Source: an uncultured Lachnospiraceae bacterium
GTDB taxonomy: Bacteria; Bacillota; Clostridia; Lachnospirales; Lachnospiraceae
Length of the DNA: 64,000 nt
Direction: 5' to 3'
Assembly: GCA_951802115.1 (NCBI GenBank)
Contig: CATOPL010000001.1
Location: forward strand, 337,790-401,789
Shown: in pieces, positions 62,375 to 64,000 of the stretch
How the letters are laid out: each line of letters begins with the position of its first letter
How positions within the stretch are numbered: the first letter of the stretch is position 1
Translations under genes and position numbers: made by a program
Notes under the pieces: model-generated
The model's input: the letters and a program-made list of their open reading frames with translations, nothing else
Told to the model about the DNA's origin: nothing
Database searches by the model: none

Positions 62375-63838
62375 TTAGAATCCTCCGTAGATAAAATCAT
62401 TCGCATCAAAACCATATCCGTATGTTCCAAAGACCCATATACCACAGATTGCACAGAAATAAATTCCCCACCGCACAATCAGATGCTGACGGGCAAACCA
62501 GTCCCTGATGCAGATTCCTCTTTCCTGCAGCCTGCTGACGCACAGCAGCACAAACAATGACAAAACCAGTATCTCACATTCTTTTTGGTGAAGGCCCAGC
62601 CGAAACAACGAACTGTTTAAAAGAATCCATGGATTAAAGCAGGTAAATATCGACCAGATCATTTTAAGTCCTGTCATCAGAGAATCCGCACGGAAAATGA
62701 TCCAGGCGGTCATTACAAGTCCGAAGGTACAGAACTGCTGCACCAGTCTGCGCAGTCTGGAATTTGCAGGCATGCGCAGAAAACCATATACTTTTTCCTG
62801 GATATTTTTGGTCAAATCACCGCAGATCTGATAACCGGCATGCATCAGCCCCCAGAACAAATATTTCCAGGAACCTCCGTGCCAGATTCCGCTTACTGCA
62901 AATGTAAGAATCAGATTCAGATATTTGCGGAACTGACCGCCACGATTACCTCCAAGAGGAATATACACATAGTCTCTGAGCCAGTTGCTCAGGGAAATAT
63001 GCCATCTTCTCCAGAACTCCTTGATACTGCGGGAAAAATAAGGATGATGAAAATTATCGGTCAGTTCAATGCCAAACATCTGAGAAACACCCTGAGACAT
63101 GACCACACAGGACTGAAAATCCGCATACAGTTGAAAACTGTACAGGACCCCGGCAACCAGTACAAAACATCCCTGATAGGCCATATGATTGTTAAATACT
63201 GTATCAACGATGATCGAGGCTTTGTTCGCAATCATAAATTTGAGGAAAAAACCCCAGATGATCAACTGAATTCCTTTCATAAATCTGTCGGAATCATATG
63301 TATGCCCTTCAAAAAGCTGTTCTTTCATTTGATCATACCTTGGAATGGGACCCTGTATGATTTGAGGAAAAAACGAAATGAACAGAGCATATTTCAGCAG
63401 ATTTTTCTGACATTCTGTACGGCCTTTATAAATATCTGCGAGGTATGCAACAACCTGAAGCGAATAAAAACTCAGACCCAAAGGAACAATCCACGAAAGC
63501 TTTTGTCTGTGAACAATGCAACCCAGAAAAAAATCTGTACTTTTTGATCCTAACAGAGGAAATATTGACAGCACAATCCCCAGAAACAGAATCATCTGTT
63601 GATGCTTCACTTTTATTTCACGCTCTTTTAAACAGCTGATCAGAACGCCAAATACATAGCTGATTCCGATCGTAACCGCAAAAACCACCAGCTGCTGCCA
63701 GTCTTCGACTGCCAGCCAGTAAAAACAGCCGCTTCCGGCCAGAAGCGCCAACCACCGGTATTTTAACGGCAGGACATAATATAGAGCCAGCAGAATCACC
63801 AGCAGCCCATAGTAACCAAACGACACATAGTTCATCAT
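62375..63838 (-). CDS. MBOAT family O-acyltransferase (AlgI/DltB-like)
   Basis: A 487-residue integral membrane enzyme with about ten membrane segments. The catalytic His is His320 in SGIWHGGSWKYLFWGLMHAGY-type context (second His333); EFWRRWHISLSNWLRDYVYI and PLGGNRGGQ are diagnostic of the AlgI branch. It moves an acyl group across the membrane to a surface polymer, handing over to the SGNH protein encoded next. Polymer identity is unknown. Confidence 0.92.
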   Translation of the reverse strand: MMNYVSFGYYGLLVILLALYYVLPLKYRWLALLAGSGCFYWLAVEDWQQLVVFAVTIGISYVFGVLISCLKEREIKVKHQQMILFLGIVLSIFPLLGSKSTDFFLGCIVHRQKLSWIVPLGLSFYSLQVVAYLADIYKGRTECQKNLLKYALFISFFPQIIQGPIPRYDQMKEQLFEGHTYDSDRFMKGIQLIIWGFFLKFMIANKASIIVDTVFNNHMAYQGCFVLVAGVLYSFQLYADFQSCVVMSQGVSQMFGIELTDNFHHPYFSRSIKEFWRRWHISLSNWLRDYVYIPLGGNRGGQFRKYLNLILTFAVSGIWHGGSWKYLFWGLMHAGYQICGDLTKNIQEKVYGFLRMPANSRLRRLVQQFCTFGLVMTAWIIFRADSLMTGLKMIWSIFTCFNPWILLNSSLFRLGLHQKECEILVLSLFVLLCVSRLQERGICIRDWFARQHLIVRWGIYFCAICGIWVFGTYGYGFDANDFIYGGF

Positions 63839-64000
63839 AAAAATTTCACCCTCATAAATTTAAAGGACACTGAAAAAGTGTACTTTTTAAAACAAGTTAT
63901 GGAGGCTGGTTGTGTCGAACGTTTGTGAAGGCGAGTGTCTGATTTTGTTGCAAAATCAATGCTTTCATGATAAACTACAGTTTAGTCAAGAGAAATTGGC
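63839..64000. other. Intergenic edge with hairpins
   Basis: No gene is visible. It holds AAAGGACACT-gaaaa-AGTGTACTTT followed by TTAAAA (63862-63886, a possible plus-strand terminator), TGATTTTG-ttg-CAAAATCA (63940-63958) and TAAACT-ac-AGTTTA (63971-63984). Confidence 0.4.

Noticed and set aside
63890..64000. Possible insertion sequence end at the right edge
   Set aside because: Short palindromes are present, but no transposase, target duplication or matching second end is visible within the window.
1..64000. CRISPR arrays, tRNA, rRNA, prophage or conjugation genes
   Set aside because: No regularly spaced repeats, cloverleaf-type sequences, rRNA blocks or related proteins were seen on either strand.

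Overview
The window looks like a chromosomal segment of a low-to-mid GC Firmicute, most likely a Lachnospiraceae member (Blautia/Dorea-like). The support is indirect: strong AGGAGG-type ribosome binding sites, TTGACA/TATAAT promoters with 17-nt spacers, the Clostridia version of the S10-spc-alpha ribosomal gene order (adk-map-KOW-infA-rpmJ-rpsM-rpsK-rpsD-rpoA-rplQ), a zinc-type S14, and a greA-lysS pair in which LysS carries an extra tRNA-binding domain. Almost everything lies on the minus strand. No rRNA, tRNA, CRISPR array, transposase or prophage gene was seen.

Region 1 (1-16 kb). The left edge holds the first 45 codons of an energy-coupling-factor ATPase (ecfA), a gene that usually follows rplQ directly in Firmicutes. 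Here about 16 kb separates them. The intervening block holds a GNAT acetyltransferase, a cyclophilin, a small PH-domain protein, a nine-gene minus-strand catabolic cluster and its divergent regulator, and an aminotransferase. The cluster runs M24 peptidase, ribose-type ABC transporter (lipoprotein, double ATPase, two permeases), 2-hydroxyacid dehydrogenase, DHDPS-family lyase, DhaK-like and DhaL-like kinase subunits. The regulator is a LacI repressor fused to a ribokinase-fold domain whose catalytic Asp is Asn, so it probably senses rather than phosphorylates. The substrate is unknown; the enzyme set suggests a sugar or sugar acid that is oxidised or reduced, split by a class I aldolase, and whose triose/tetrose-like product is phosphorylated.

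Region 2 (16-33 kb). The ribosomal super-operon. I see a promoter before rpsJ, a terminator after secY with a new promoter before adk, a promoter before rpmJ framed by an inverted repeat, and a terminator after rplQ. Three unusually long gaps (rpsJ-rplC, rpsS-rplV, rpmJ-rpsM) are packed with hairpins and look like palindromic repeat elements.

Region 3 (33-42.5 kb). Accessory genes: a SipW-type signal peptidase with a TasA/camelysin-like substrate, an rRNA-methyltransferase-like gene, a DeoR regulator, an unusual LRR/Imm1-like/hotdog fusion, a beta-CASP ribonuclease, a histidine phosphatase, and a DUF2461 protein with an ECF sigma factor. Two related 78-bp promoter-proximal elements (35289-35366 and 40688-40765) precede two minus-strand genes. 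Each has an inverted repeat plus a perfect palindrome whose symmetry, but not sequence, is conserved.

Region 4 (42.5-64 kb). Housekeeping genes: argF, a small membrane protein, birA, a small conserved protein, dusB, a hypothetical gene, greA and lysS in one direction. Then come a slipin/NfeD pair, a cell-wall hydrolase, dnaE-pfkA-rRNA methyltransferase, an HPr-like protein, a CvfB-like S1 protein, an acyl-ACP thioesterase with a 41-residue membrane peptide upstream, an XRE regulator, and at the right edge an MBOAT/SGNH pair for surface polymer acylation.
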